In this document: positions 36,339-43,301 of the stretch, piece by piece | How the letters are laid out: every line of letters begins with the position of its first letter | How positions within the stretch are numbered: position 1 is the stretch's first letter | From: an uncultured Flavobacteriaceae bacterium | GTDB taxonomy: Bacteria > Bacteroidota > Bacteroidia > Flavobacteriales > Flavobacteriaceae | Assembly: GCA_947500385.1 (NCBI GenBank) | Contig: CANMSA010000017.1 | Coordinates: 62,001-126,000 of the forward strand | DNA: 64,000 nt | Direction of reading: 5' to 3' | Program-made: the position numbers and the translations under genes | The notes under the pieces: generated by a model | Databases searched by the model: none | Seen by the model: the letters and a program-made list of their open reading frames with translations, nothing else | What the model was told of the DNA's origin: nothing

Positions 36339-37592
36339 ATGAAACACTTATTTATTATTACTATTTCTTTGCTGAGCATTACCTGTAATACTAAAAATGA
36401 AGATCAGAAAAAGTTAGATTTTGTGAAGTTTGACTTTCATTTTGATACAGAGTCAAATGAAGTGCCATACAATTTTTCTTCATATTGGGATACCATTCCT
36501 ACAATTGTCGATAGAACAGCATGGGAATTTGCCAAAATCGGAAACATACAAAGTATGCATGAGATTTGGGATACGAAAGAATCAATTGAAATTGGACTTA
36601 CTCAGGAACAACGAGATAGTTTTGGCCTCTACCAAGCAATGGATGCAATAGATTACATATTGAATGAAGCTGAAGAGCACCAAGTAGTCATCGTCAATGA
36701 AGCTCATCAAATGCCCCAACATCGAATTTTTACTACTCGACTACTTGAAGGACTCAAAAGAAGAGGTTTTAAGCACTTAGGGATGGAAGCATATTTTAAT
36801 ACGCCTCAAGCAGATTCAATTATGCAAGCCAATGGTTATCCTATTCTTGATTCTGGATATTTTACACAAGAACCTCAATTTGGCAATTTAATAAGAACTG
36901 CCTTTGATATGGGGTTCAATATATTTGGGTACGAAAGCAGTGGACATGCTAATGGGAAGGAAAGAGAAATTAATCAAGCCCGGAATATTGAACCCTATCT
37001 AAATCGATACCCCAACGAAAAGATATTAGTTCATTGTGGTTTTGATCATGTGTACGAAGGAGATATGCCTAACAATTCCATGGGTTGGGGAAAGGCGATG
37101 GCAGGGAGATTGACGGAATTTACAGGAGTTGACCCATTAACCATAAGTCAGACAATTTATTCTGAAAAGGGTAATAGGGATTACGAAAACTCGTACTATC
37201 AGATTACAGATCTAGAAAGACCTAGTGTTTTTGTCAATGAATCTGGTGAGCTATTTGGTCAGCAACGAAAGAAAACCTCTATTGATTTACCTCCTATGGG
37301 CACATTCAGGTATGACATAGCAGTTTTCCATCCAAGAAGTAAAAAGTACGATCGTCCGCAATGGATGGTGTATGGTGATCGTAAAGAAGTGGAAATATCA
37401 TTTGTTGAAGAAAATATCCAGTGCCCATGTTTGGTACTTGCCTACAAAAAAGGTGAGAAAGTCGGCAAAGCCGTTCCTTATGATATACAAGAGACCGATG
37501 ATAAGAAGGTTACATTAGTTTTAGATAAATCCGACTTTGAAATTGTCATATTGAATCAGAAGAACATAGCCCTAAAAGCTGAATTTAACTAG
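36339..37592 (+). CDS. cassette 4: exported Tiki/EreA-ChaN-like lipoprotein
   Basis: 417 residues with a lipoprotein signal (MKHLFIITISLLSITCN, lipid Cys16). The region about 110-280 has the pattern of the EreA/ChaN (Tiki) superfamily: VVIVNEAHQMPQHRIFTTRL resembles the G-E-x-H motif, followed by GFKHLGMEAYF, a FGYES strand and ILVHCGFDHVYEGD. Members include haem-uptake proteins, erythromycin esterases and metalloproteases, so enzymatic activity is plausible but not assignable. The C-terminal 120 residues are beta-rich. The ATG lies about 107 bases after the cassette start and the stop 105 bases before the next R''-like box, so this cassette is less tight than the others. Confidence 0.72.
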   Translation: MKHLFIITISLLSITCNTKNEDQKKLDFVKFDFHFDTESNEVPYNFSSYWDTIPTIVDRTAWEFAKIGNIQSMHEIWDTKESIEIGLTQEQRDSFGLYQAMDAIDYILNEAEEHQVVIVNEAHQMPQHRIFTTRLLEGLKRRGFKHLGMEAYFNTPQADSIMQANGYPILDSGYFTQEPQFGNLIRTAFDMGFNIFGYESSGHANGKEREINQARNIEPYLNRYPNEKILVHCGFDHVYEGDMPNNSMGWGKAMAGRLTEFTGVDPLTISQTIYSEKGNRDYENSYYQITDLERPSVFVNESGELFGQQRKKTSIDLPPMGTFRYDIAVFHPRSKKYDRPQWMVYGDRKEVEISFVEENIQCPCLVLAYKKGEKVGKAVPYDIQETDDKKVTLVLDKSDFEIVILNQKNIALKAEFN

Positions 37593-37697
37593 GCATCATT
37601 GCAAAAACTTTATTTTCAAATAGATAACCAAAAGATTTTTATGGGATGGGAGATATAGTAGAATAGATGAATTAATCCAAATCAAGAATAGAGTCAC

Positions 37698-37898
37698 CAC
37701 ACATAACAAAGTATAAAAACAATAGGGCAATTGTGGCGAAACTAAAAAGTTCGGGCGCATTTGCAACTTCGCCAAATTTTTAAATTTGGCTTATTGAAAG
37801 AAAAAAATAATAAGAAAAATTTAAAAATTCGGCTTGTGTTCAACCGAATGGTAGTCGCTCATTTTCAGCGCTACTGTTCTTACGAAGACTTACCCGTT
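37698..37898 (+). repeat. attC-like site 4 (last, partly decayed)
   Basis: From CACACATAAC (37698-37707) to CCCGTT (37893-37898). Left arm GTATAAAAACAATAGGGC matches the right arm GCGCTACTGTTCTTAC imperfectly. Inner hairpin CGCCAAAT/AAATTTGGC at 37770-37789 and an A-rich stretch are kept, but the second hairpin is weak. The right end differs from the others by a short insertion. No cassette gene follows. Confidence 0.62.
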
Positions 37899-38040
37899 TT
37901 GAAGACTTCAAAAACAGGGAAGCCTTCAAGGTCATCAAATTTGATTTGGAAATGGACCTGCTGTATTTCCGAAATTTCTTGACTACCGAAGCCTTGATGC
38001 TGATGCTCTTAAATTGTTCTTTTTCGTATCCTTTATCCAT
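37896..38040 (-). pseudogene. remnant of a BfmA/BtgA-like mobilization gene
   Basis: Reading from the ATG ending at 38040, the first 40 residues (MDKGYEKEQFKSISIKASVV, KKFRKYSRSISKSNLMTLKA) have the pattern of the N-terminus of Bacteroidota BfmA/BtgA mobilization proteins. After TLKA the reading departs from the family and the frame runs into attC-like site 4, so the gene is cut off. It points to former mobilizability of island 2. The assignment rests on motif recall, not a search. Confidence 0.5.
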
Positions 38041-38493
38041 TTTTACTCTAAAAATTTACCGGTTTTATTGGCCTCAGCGCGTTTTTACGTTAAAAATGAA
38101 AAGGCTTAAATCCGAGATTAATGGTATGAGGTTGATTTTCAATACCATACACTCATAAATACCACCGCAACATCGCAACAGCGTGTTGCCCTCTTGCTAT
38201 TCCATTCACCGCGTTGCTTGCTCATGGAATACTGTTTAACTAAAAGTTAATCAGCATTGCTCATAACCGGGGTCTGTCAAGGAAACTTTAAGAGTCTTTT
38301 TGGGCTGTTTTTGAGTATTTCGCAAGGCATTGTAAAAAGCGATGCGAATCATTCAACGAACACTAAAATTGAAAATTACTTTTAGCTACTACATTGAACA
38401 GGACACTATTTTTTTGAGATTTACTTTTGGTATCCGGGGCGTTTTTCCTTTTTGTATTTAGATGGGTATTGTTTTCGGAATAGAAAAAATAAA
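38041..38493. other. stretch without recognised gene
   Basis: About 450 bases between the mobilization remnant and the next gene. No convincing frame, RNA or terminator is seen; it may be decayed mobilization DNA. Confidence 0.45.
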
Positions 38494-38904
38494 ATGGTCA
38501 TTCTATCCGTCGATTCACTTCCAGTAGTGCCTTTGCTGTTATCCTTTTTGTTGCTCGTACCCGCACATGATACAAGCTTGGTAAGACGTATAAATAAGAG
38601 CGACCTAGGAGCCTGGTTGTACGCAGAACTGTCGTATTTCACTTTACCAGCATCATGGCAGAATGGTACAGCTGCCAATTTAACTGCTACAGCATTGGAA
38701 ACAGCAAATAATGTAACTTTACTGTGGTTTAATCTAAATCATGAGGTAACTGGTGAAGAGTTGAATGAGAAGTGGGTTAAAAATATTAAGGATGCCATGC
38801 GAGCTTTGGGAGGTGATTTTGGTGGAGACGCGCCTTTTACAATACCCTCTCCTGCTCCTTATACTGAAGAAGTAAGATGGAGTAGGACCGATTGTTCAAG
38901 ATAG
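38494..38904 (+). CDS. hypothetical protein with N-terminal hydrophobic segment
   Basis: 136 residues from the ATG at 38494 (MVILSVDSLPVVPLLLSFLLLVPAH). The hydrophobic start may be a membrane anchor or signal. The rest (SDLGAWLYAELSYFTLPASW; EVTGEELNEKWVKNIKDAM) has no recognised family. A TTG at 38452 is also possible. The next gene starts 4 bases after its stop, so the two are probably co-transcribed. Confidence 0.5.
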   Translation: MVILSVDSLPVVPLLLSFLLLVPAHDTSLVRRINKSDLGAWLYAELSYFTLPASWQNGTAANLTATALETANNVTLLWFNLNHEVTGEELNEKWVKNIKDAMRALGGDFGGDAPFTIPSPAPYTEEVRWSRTDCSR

Positions 38905-38907
38905 AAT

Positions 38908-39438
38908 ATGAAAACTATAGTAACGTATATTTTGCTTATGGGGATAACACTAAATACTAGTTTGGAAAACCTTTTATACTCTAATATTAATGATTTATCA
39001 TTCGGAACGGTATTGAAAATAGACTCCGATGAAGATTGTAATTTATATAGTGTAAATAATTTTGAGCGTTACTTCTTTACTAGGAAGTATCAAACAATGG
39101 CCTTTAAAACAGATAGTAAGGGGATAATCAGATCGTTTAACTTCTCTATGTACGGAAGTATGGACAAGATGTTTTATTCCAAAATAGTGAAAAATTACGG
39201 TCTTCCTCAACAAATTCTAAAAAGAGATACTATAGAAAGGAAGAAGAAAGAAAGCTTATCTGATGGAACTAAAGCCGTTTCTTCTCAAGGAACATTGAAG
39301 GAATGTACTTTTGAAGACAATCCCTTCTTCCTAATATGGAAAAATGACCGATTTATAATGCAGTTTACGTTAATACCTCAATTAAATCGAATTGATCTAT
39401 ACTTTAAAACCCCTGCGGAAGAAATCATGTTTGATTAA
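38908..39438 (+). CDS. hypothetical exported protein
   Basis: 176 residues; the N-terminus MKTIVTYILLMGITLNTSLE could be a weak signal peptide. The body is beta-rich (FSFGTVLKIDSDEDC-like segments; ECTFEDNPFFLIWKNDRFIM) and soluble. No family recognised. It is tightly linked to the gene before it. Confidence 0.6.
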   Translation: MKTIVTYILLMGITLNTSLENLLYSNINDLSFGTVLKIDSDEDCNLYSVNNFERYFFTRKYQTMAFKTDSKGIIRSFNFSMYGSMDKMFYSKIVKNYGLPQQILKRDTIERKKKESLSDGTKAVSSQGTLKECTFEDNPFFLIWKNDRFIMQFTLIPQLNRIDLYFKTPAEEIMFD

Positions 39439-39596
39439 TTAAAGTCGGAGAAATCCGCCGAGAACACCAGAATCCGCATACATACTAGGGAGCGTAATGC
39501 AAAATGTGGTTAAAAAATGCGATAGAACCAGAACATTACCAAATGTGGTAGAAATTTGTATGCTTTTTTCTTAAATGATTATACAACCAGATTTGC

Positions 39597-39812
39597 ATGA
39601 AAACTATAGTACGTTCCTTTTTAATTTTAGAGATTATTGTATGTCTAGCGGGGTATTTAATCCCCAAGGATGCAGGTTTTGTTTACAATCACTATGATAG
39701 CTATGCGTTTGTAGGGTATAGTACCATTTGCTGGATAGCAGCGCAATGGCTTCTTGCACTGTTTTTAGTATGGGTTATTGGTCGAAAGGTGGTGCTTGCT
39801 TTTCGATCATAA
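39597..39812 (+). CDS. small inner-membrane protein
   Basis: 71 residues with two hydrophobic segments (FLILEIIVCLAGYLIP; ICWIAAQWLLALFLVWVIG). The first codons (ATGAAAACTATAGTA) repeat those of the gene at 38908, a local similarity only. Function unknown. Confidence 0.55.
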   Translation: MKTIVRSFLILEIIVCLAGYLIPKDAGFVYNHYDSYAFVGYSTICWIAAQWLLALFLVWVIGRKVVLAFRS

Positions 39813-39943
39813 ATAGGAATCAGTGCTGTACGAGCTACCAAAACGAGAAGCGTTTACCTATGGGCTAAACGGCTTATAGCTAAATATAACTGAAAAACAC
39901 CACAGCATTGATGTAATCGTTAAGTACTATAAAACCGACCTAT

Positions 39944-40618
39944 ATGAAAAGACACCTTTCCTTTTTTTTTCTAACATCTTTGCTAGCGTTGGGGAGTGCG
40001 TATTCCCAGAAAGAATATATAGAAGTAATGGTAAAAGATACTGTGGCTTTAAAACCCATATCCTATGAGTTTCAAGTCTCGAGCGGACTCAAATTTGAAT
40101 ATGATTATGAAAACCCAAATGCAAAAGAAGAATTCTCGAAAAAGCTGAGAGCTTCAGAGGATTCCTTGACCACACTTTTAAAGGACCTTGGATACGATTT
40201 CAAGTTAAATCAAAATCCCGATGTCAATTATACCAAGGAACTGACCGAAAAAAGAAACTATTTGGTAAAGATTCAAGACTCCGTTAAAACAGAAGTCTTC
40301 AAATCTAGGATGAAAGCGCAGGGATATGAATATTATATTACTGATATCACCTATGAAAACAAGCAGACCAAGATTAAAGAAATCTATACCCGGTTGTTAA
40401 AGAAGGCCCGGAAAAGAGCAGACTTAATCGCTGAACTAAGCGGGGCAGAAATCAAGGAACTGGTCAGCATATCGGAATCCAAGTCGGAGTTTGGGGTGAT
40501 CACAAGCTTTATTGAAAATTTCGCCTATTCACGATCGTATGGTGCAACCACCACTTCTTTTCAATTCAATGCGGGGGTTTTGGAAAAAAGCATATTGGTA
40601 AAATACACCATCAAATAA
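39944..40618 (+). CDS. exported protein, possibly SIMPL/DUF541-like
   Basis: 224 residues with a Sec signal (MKRHLSFFFLTSLLALGSAYSQ). The layout (an early beta segment EYIEVMVKDTVALKPISYEF, helical middle, KKARKRADLIAELSGAEIKE, and a final beta strand KSILVKYTIK) recalls SIMPL-domain periplasmic proteins, whose LARKKAEALAKAAG-like helix and terminal VxYxL strand are similar. The match is suggestive only. Confidence 0.6.
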   Translation: MKRHLSFFFLTSLLALGSAYSQKEYIEVMVKDTVALKPISYEFQVSSGLKFEYDYENPNAKEEFSKKLRASEDSLTTLLKDLGYDFKLNQNPDVNYTKELTEKRNYLVKIQDSVKTEVFKSRMKAQGYEYYITDITYENKQTKIKEIYTRLLKKARKRADLIAELSGAEIKELVSISESKSEFGVITSFIENFAYSRSYGATTTSFQFNAGVLEKSILVKYTIK

Positions 40619-40631
40619 GGAATTCGTGAAA

Positions 40632-40763
40632 ATGGACCCCAACGCCATAGAAGATGAAAATTATCCTCAGTTGTTTACCAAGGAACGGTTTTCTCTAGGG
40701 TACACGGAAGTAAGGAAACGACTGGAAGAGTTGCGGGAAGCAGGTGTAATGGAGGAACAATAA
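40632..40763 (+). CDS. short hydrophilic ORF, N-terminal part of an interrupted gene
   Basis: 43 codons from ATG 40632 (MDPNAIEDENYPQLFTKERF; ends GVMEEQ, TAA). It is in the same frame as the membrane ORF at 40773, and only nine bases (ATCCAACAA) separate the stop from that start. The two together would make one 122-residue protein with a helical N-terminus and two membrane helices. The start could also be the GTG at 40626. Confidence 0.4.
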   Translation: MDPNAIEDENYPQLFTKERFSLGYTEVRKRLEELREAGVMEEQ

Positions 40764-40772
40764 ATCCAACAA

Positions 40773-41000
40773 GTGTTGGATGCGGACATCTTGCTGAAAA
40801 TCAAGTACAAGACCTATAAAAAATGCACCAGGCAATTGCTTATGGCATTGGTATTGACTGCTATGGGATTCGGTTTGCCCTTTCTTTCCCGCCTGCGTTT
40901 TCTGTTCTTACTTGGTGGGGTAATATTGGCCATTAGCGCATTTTTTGGTATCCTTTCCAACAGATTGCCAAAACAGCAACGGGATTATTTAAACCGGTAA
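40773..41000 (+). CDS. small membrane protein, C-terminal part of an interrupted gene
   Basis: 75 residues if begun at GTG 40773 (or TTG 40776); no ATG is near. It has two hydrophobic helices (LLMALVLTAMGFGLPFL; FLFLLGGVILAISAFFGIL) flanked by basic residues. The in-frame TAA at 40761 separates it from the preceding short ORF. Either translation restarts here or the gene is broken. Confidence 0.5.
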   Translation: MLDADILLKIKYKTYKKCTRQLLMALVLTAMGFGLPFLSRLRFLFLLGGVILAISAFFGILSNRLPKQQRDYLNR

Positions 41001-41056
41001 GAGGAGCGGCCCAAGCATGGATACGAATCGAATTCAGTAACAAAAAAGAAACAACA

Positions 41057-41776
41057 ATGAATATTGATACACTTTCAATTAAGTGGGTTATTGCAGTTAC
41101 CGGAACACTCTTCCTTTTTTTTGGTCAAGTAGCGGCCCAAACTGCGGATGACCAGACCTTGCGGTATGCCCATTTTATAATCAAGGAGCATTGGGTACAA
41201 ACCCAACGCTTAGCGGATAGCCTCGTTAAAGGGGCAGCTGAAGCTCATAGGGAACGCTTGAGCATACCTAACGGTCCCAAACCTCCTTTACCCCCTCCAC
41301 CAGCGGTATTCGATCGAAAGCGAAACACCCATTTCATAGTGGAGCCCGAGCAGTATATTTTTTACTCCATTGTTGATGAATTTTCCAATGATTCGATTCT
41401 TAGACCTGGCATTTCGAACATATATCGAATCAATGGGGAAAGCCAAAAACTACAGGAGTTCAATGCAAATAGTTTTGAGATGTGGGAAGAGTACAACTTA
41501 CCGTACAAAAGTGACGAACTGTATCAACTTTTGGAGGAGAACAAAAACGTCCGCAAAGAAATCTGTGGCTACGATTGCTATCAGGTATTGCTAAAGAACA
41601 CCCTTACCCAACGCCCCGTGGAGTTGTACGTTACGGAGGAAATCCAATTGGAGTATCATCCTGTATTGAACGTAAAAAAATACTTATCAAAGTACTACCC
41701 CCTTTACATAAGGTACTACAACGCAGATTTTCCAGAAGATGAATACAGGGAGTATCGTTTTTACAAATACCGGTAG
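41057..41776 (+). CDS. hypothetical exported protein
   Basis: 239 residues with a Sec signal (MNIDTLSIKWVIAVTGTLFLFFGQVAAQ). A Pro-rich segment (GPKPPLPPPPAVF) follows, then a beta-rich domain ending in Tyr-rich strands (YYPLYIRYYNADFPEDEYRE). It superficially resembles GLPGLI-type exported proteins of Bacteroidota, but this is not firm. The next frame overlaps its end. Confidence 0.65.
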   Translation: MNIDTLSIKWVIAVTGTLFLFFGQVAAQTADDQTLRYAHFIIKEHWVQTQRLADSLVKGAAEAHRERLSIPNGPKPPLPPPPAVFDRKRNTHFIVEPEQYIFYSIVDEFSNDSILRPGISNIYRINGESQKLQEFNANSFEMWEEYNLPYKSDELYQLLEENKNVRKEICGYDCYQVLLKNTLTQRPVELYVTEEIQLEYHPVLNVKKYLSKYYPLYIRYYNADFPEDEYREYRFYKYR

Positions 41777-41795
41777 TATCGGGATTACAAGCCAA

Positions 41796-42716
41796 ATGAA
41801 AGCAAAACCTTTCTTCTTCCTATTATTATCAATTCTCTTGTATTTTACCATGGTACAATGCAAAACAAGCTCATTAAACCAAAAAGAAAAATTAGAAGAC
41901 TATAGAAAGTACTATCTCGAAATTTACAAAGCGGATAGCCTTGCGCTGATTGGCAAATATGAAAATAGTTTTAATATTCTGGATTCTCTATTTAAAATAT
42001 ATGAACCAACGAATGCTCCTCCTTATTATGAATACGAAACATATTTAAAAGTTAGTCACCTTTCAAAAAAAAATATTTCGAAAAGAAAAATCAAAACCTT
42101 AGTATCAGATTATGGTTTCGACTTAAACACTTTTGATGTAAAGACATATCCCGTTCTAAATAAGGTTTTTGAAGAATCCAATATTTCAAAAAAAGAATAT
42201 AATAAACTTAGAAAAAAATACTTAAGTAAGGTGGATACAGTTTTAAGAGCAAAAATATTGAAATTAAAGTATTTGGATCAGGAAGCTCGTAGGAATACCT
42301 CGGAAAAAACCAGAATCAGATCAATAGACTCTATTGATTTAGAAGTTGAAAAATTCTTAAAAGATATTTTTTCTAGAAATATTTTCCCTAACGAACATAT
42401 AATCGGAAATCACACTATAGATAAAAACCCAGCTGTAAGCATAGATGTTTTACTTTTACATACCAGGGATTCAATGAGACTAAATTATTTTATTCCACGA
42501 ATAAATTCGTTTGTTGAGGAAGGCAAATGTCTGCCTTCAATATATTGTGCCATGATAGATCAATATCATTTGTATAATGATAAAGAACAAATTTATGGTA
42601 CATTTAATTTTAATCAAATAGACGCGAAAGAGTATAATTCCATACGCAAAAAAGTTGGTCTACCAAGCCTCGAATATGTACGATGGAAATATAAAAAGGT
42701 ATTAGAAAGTCTTTGA
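41796..42716 (+). CDS. hypothetical lipoprotein
   Basis: 306 residues from the ATG at 41796 (MKAKPFFFLLLSILLYFTMVQCKTSS; lipid Cys22). The frame is open upstream to 41739, but that would overlap the previous gene and bury the signal. The body is helical and Lys-rich (SFNILDSLFKIYEPTNAPPY; YNKLRKKYLSKVDTVLRAKI) with some TPR-like look at its N-terminus. No family recognised. AT-rich compared with neighbours. Confidence 0.65.
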   Translation: MKAKPFFFLLLSILLYFTMVQCKTSSLNQKEKLEDYRKYYLEIYKADSLALIGKYENSFNILDSLFKIYEPTNAPPYYEYETYLKVSHLSKKNISKRKIKTLVSDYGFDLNTFDVKTYPVLNKVFEESNISKKEYNKLRKKYLSKVDTVLRAKILKLKYLDQEARRNTSEKTRIRSIDSIDLEVEKFLKDIFSRNIFPNEHIIGNHTIDKNPAVSIDVLLLHTRDSMRLNYFIPRINSFVEEGKCLPSIYCAMIDQYHLYNDKEQIYGTFNFNQIDAKEYNSIRKKVGLPSLEYVRWKYKKVLESL

Positions 42717-43000
42717 AATTTAAAGAAGAAAAGTAAGCATTCTGGCTTGTAATTTTTTAAAAGCTCGATACTGATTTTTGGTTTAGTAAGACAAGAATAC
42801 TTTTAAAGAAGAAAAGTGTTGAAAGCGCGTAGATTTTTTGCCTAACATGACAAAGTACATACATTGGGCCAAAGAATTTCTTATCTTTAAACCAAATCGT
42901 AACAAGTTAAATCAAGGAAAAAGTTACCTATTCGGTTACCCCAAAAGTTTAAAAACCAGCGAGATACCGTAGACTAAGAGATACGGGGGCAAGGGTACGT
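42717..43000. other. right end of island 2
   Basis: AT-rich intergenic DNA without a gene. It holds the subterminal repeat at 42923. Confidence 0.5.
42923..42940 (+). repeat. island 2 subterminal repeat, right copy
   Basis: GTTACCTATTCGGTTACC matches 31865-31882 with one change, and its upstream bases CAAGGAAAAA also match DNA before the recombinase at 31954. It lies 60 bases before att repeat 3. Confidence 0.58.
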
Positions 43001-43015
43001 TCCTGCCACCCCGAC
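43001..43015 (+). repeat. att repeat 3 (right end of the island stack)
   Basis: TCCTGCCACCCCGAC is identical to the tRNA-Pro 3' end (11331-11345). It is followed directly by a terminator, the arrangement expected for the original chromosomal DNA after the tRNA. Confidence 0.8.
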
Positions 43016-43052
43016 AAAAGCCGGTTCTTTTTAGAGCTGGCTTTTTTTTGGT
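43016..43052 (+). terminator. probable ancestral tRNA-Pro terminator
   Basis: Stem AAAAGCCGGTTCT (43016-43028) pairs, with G-U pairs, with AGAGCTGGCTTTT (43033-43045), followed by Ts. No gene now reads into it apart from island 2. Confidence 0.75.
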
Positions 43053-43214
43053 ATATGCTAGCAGATGATCCCGAAGCTTCGTGCTGGCCGCTGCGGTCGG
43101 CAATGACCTTTTCTTTCCGAGGATCTACTTCACTTTTAAAGTATATCACATCACATAGTTCTAAGAATGGGTATGCATTTCTTCCGCCATAAAAAATACA
43201 CAGCGTCTTATACT

Positions 43215-43249
43215 AAAAAATCATCCCGATTACAGTGCAAAAGGGATGA
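43215..43249 (-). terminator. terminator of the beta-propeller gene
   Basis: TCATCCC (43221-43227) pairs with GGGATGA (43243-43249). Reading the minus strand, the stem is followed by TTTTTT (43215-43220). It lies 53 bases after the stop at 43302. Confidence 0.6.
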
Positions 43250-43301
43250 CTTTTAGATCGCTAAAAAGCTACGCTAACAAACAATATTAATTAAGTTGTA
43301 A

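Larger units (their letters stand above)
33563..37898 (+). other. gene-cassette array with attC-like sites
   Basis: Four co-oriented cassettes, each one gene plus a following structured element of about 195 nt. Cassettes run about 33564-34334, 34335-35271, 35272-36231 and 36232-37896. Each starts with 7-10 bases that are the exact reverse complement of bases after its own gene: GTTGTATGCA/TGCATACAAC, GTTGCCAGTA/TACTGGCAAC, GTAAGCA/TGCTTAC and GTTATGTGTG/CACACATAAC. These pairs differ between cassettes, so they meet only if a cassette is circular, as for R' and R'' of integron cassettes. Element interiors are conserved between sites. The structure is seen directly; recombination is inferred. 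Confidence 0.78.
31751..43015. mobile_element. integrative island 2, stacked behind island 1
   Basis: Bounded by att copies at 31751 and 43001, with its own tyrosine recombinase 0.22 kb inside the left end and its own 18-base subterminal repeat at both ends (31865 and 42923). It carries the four-cassette array, a mobilization-gene remnant and several small unknown proteins. The order (tRNA, island 1, island 2) implies two insertions at the same tRNA, or one duplication followed by divergence. Confidence 0.72.

Noticed and set aside
34142-37898. CRISPR array
   Set aside because: The repeats are about 195 nt, imperfect, structured and separated by whole genes; there are no spacers or cas genes.
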